A DNA stretch of 5,933 nt from JBBDMX01 sp038241095 (GTDB lineage Bacteria; Planctomycetota; Phycisphaerae; Phycisphaerales; Phycisphaeraceae). This document shows, piece after piece, positions 4,946 through 5,933 of the stretch (positions are counted from its first letter, which is position 1; every line of letters starts with the position of its first letter). The notes beneath the pieces were generated by a model. The model saw only the letters and a program-made list of their open reading frames with translations. It was not told the DNA's origin and made no database searches. The DNA is taken from NCBI GenBank assembly GCA_038241095.1, contig JBBRGB010000217.1:1-5933 (forward strand). Direction: 5' to 3'. The position numbers and the translations under genes were made by a program.

Positions 4946-5933
4946 ATGGCCAAAGCAAGCACCAGTCTCAAAGCGTCGGATGGCAATCTGCAAACGCCCC
5001 CGGCCCGGCAGCGCCGCGCCGAGAGCGCCAAGACCACCCAGGCCCGCCGCGCCGAGCCGCTGCTGTTGGAAATCGCCTGGGAAGTCTGCAATCAGTTGGG
5101 TGGGATTTACACCGTGCTGCGTTCCAAGGTGCCCACGATGGTGGAGCGTTGGGGCAGCCGCTATTGCTTGGTCGGCCCGTACAACCATGCCGCGGCCCAA
5201 GTGGAGTTCGAGGCCTCGCCCCTCACCGGCCCCATCGGCCAAGCCGTCAAGGCGCTGCGCGACATGGGCATCTGGGCACACTACGGCCGCTGGCTGGTCA
5301 CAGGTCGGCCACATGTCGTGCTCATCGACTATCTCTCGGTTTTTCCGCGCTTGGGCGATGTCAAATACAAGCTCTGGGCCAACCACCACATCGCCACCCC
5401 CGACAACCACGAACTGCTCAACAACGTCTTGGCGTTCGGCGAAGGCGTGCGGCAATTCCTCTGGCTGCTTTCGAGCACGGAATCGTCGCGGCGAAAAATC
5501 GTGGCGCATTTCCACGAGTGGATGGCCGGGCCGGCCGTGCCCATGCTCAAGCACGAAAAGTGGCCCGGGGCCGTGGTCTTCACCACCCACGCCACCCTGC
5601 TGGGTCGCTATCTGGCGATGCACGACAACGATTTCTACGGCCACCTCGCCTCCTACAACGCCGCGGCCGAGGCCGACCATTTCGCCGCCCGGCCCGAATA
5701 TGAAATCGAACGCGCCGCGGCCCACGCCGCCCAGGTTTTCACCACCGTCAGCGATGTCACCGCCGAGGAATGCAAACACCTCCTGGGCCGCACGCCCGAA
5801 CTCATTCTGCCCAACGGCTTAAACATTCAGCGCTTCGCCGCCTTGCACGAGTTCCAGAACCTGCACCTGACCTACAAGGAAAAAATCCATCAGTTCACCA
5901 TGGGCCACTTCTTCCCCAGCTACCACTTCGACC
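4946..5933 (+). CDS. Glycogen synthase, GT3 (eukaryotic/GSY-type) family, 3' partial
   Basis: The enzyme should extend alpha-1,4-glucan chains from a nucleotide sugar; eukaryotic GT3 enzymes use UDP-glucose, unlike the ADP-glucose GlgA (GT5) usual in bacteria. The 329 visible codons run to the window edge without a stop and cover the N-terminal Rossmann domain. Family signatures in order: EVCNQLGGIYTVLRSK (46-61), the Gly-rich sugar-nucleotide loop; VGPY (76-79); AHFHEW (187-192); FTTHATLLGRY (212-222); ERAAAHAAQVFTTVSDVT (255-272); LLGRTPELILPNGLN (279-293); HEFQNLH (301-307) and a GHFF segment (320-323). The catalytic Glu pair and C-terminal domain lie outside the window. Residues 1-37 precede the core and are Ala/Arg/Thr/Ser-rich, probably disordered. 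Start choice: ATG 4946 has an AAAGG site at 8 nt; an in-frame ATG at 4895 would add 17 residues but lacks one. It is divergent from the PEP-CTERM gene, with no other glycogen gene visible. Confidence 0.93.
   Translation, partial: MAKASTSLKASDGNLQTPPARQRRAESAKTTQARRAEPLLLEIAWEVCNQLGGIYTVLRSKVPTMVERWGSRYCLVGPYNHAAAQVEFEASPLTGPIGQAVKALRDMGIWAHYGRWLVTGRPHVVLIDYLSVFPRLGDVKYKLWANHHIATPDNHELLNNVLAFGEGVRQFLWLLSSTESSRRKIVAHFHEWMAGPAVPMLKHEKWPGAVVFTTHATLLGRYLAMHDNDFYGHLASYNAAAEADHFAARPEYEIERAAAHAAQVFTTVSDVTAEECKHLLGRTPELILPNGLNIQRFAALHEFQNLHLTYKEKIHQFTMGHFFPSYHFD

Noticed and set aside
4721..5779. A 352-codon minus-strand open frame opposite the glycogen synthase
   Set aside because: It is antisense to a gene with unmistakable GT3 motifs, and its Gly/Val/Arg-rich product looks like a high-GC shadow.

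Overview
This 5.9 kb window is GC-rich bacterial DNA; blocks I counted by hand inside the first gene run about 62-67% G+C. It holds three protein genes: a restriction-modification gene, a gene for a PEP-CTERM-sorted surface protein, and the front half of a eukaryote-type (GT3) glycogen synthase. PEP-CTERM sorting together with a GT3 glycogen synthase best fits Planctomycetota (for example Phycisphaerae), with Verrucomicrobiota as the alternative. This taxonomic guess is inference from gene content only.

Layout. Positions 1-3195 (+) encode most of a single-chain Type IIG restriction-modification enzyme: an HsdR-like nuclease domain, an N6-adenine methyltransferase and a C-terminal DNA-recognition domain. 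The reading frame is open at the left edge, so the real start lies upstream and the GTG at 91 is internal. Positions 3196-3751 are intergenic and the most unusual part of the window. They contain a five-unit, 11-bp G-rich tandem repeat, a distant C-rich tract that could pair with it, several small inverted repeats, and an AT-rich block with a promoter-like, dyad and Shine-Dalgarno arrangement pointing right, into the antisense strand of the next gene. Positions 3752-4645 (-) encode the exported PEP-CTERM protein, with a good ribosome binding site and a recognisable sigma70-type promoter. Positions 4646-4945 are the divergent intergenic region. From 4946 to the right edge (+) runs the N-terminal 329 codons of the glycogen synthase, whose ribosome binding site sits in a small hairpin.

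How they work together: nothing links the three genes in one pathway. The restriction enzyme is a self-contained defence gene, probably horizontally exchanged; its recognition domain is AT-richer than the rest of the gene. The PEP-CTERM gene and the glycogen synthase are divergently transcribed from a 300 bp spacer and look like host genes. I found no RNA gene, CRISPR array, insertion sequence or integrase. The best candidates for something undescribed are the G-rich repeat with its C-rich partner and the rightward promoter-like block facing the PEP-CTERM gene.
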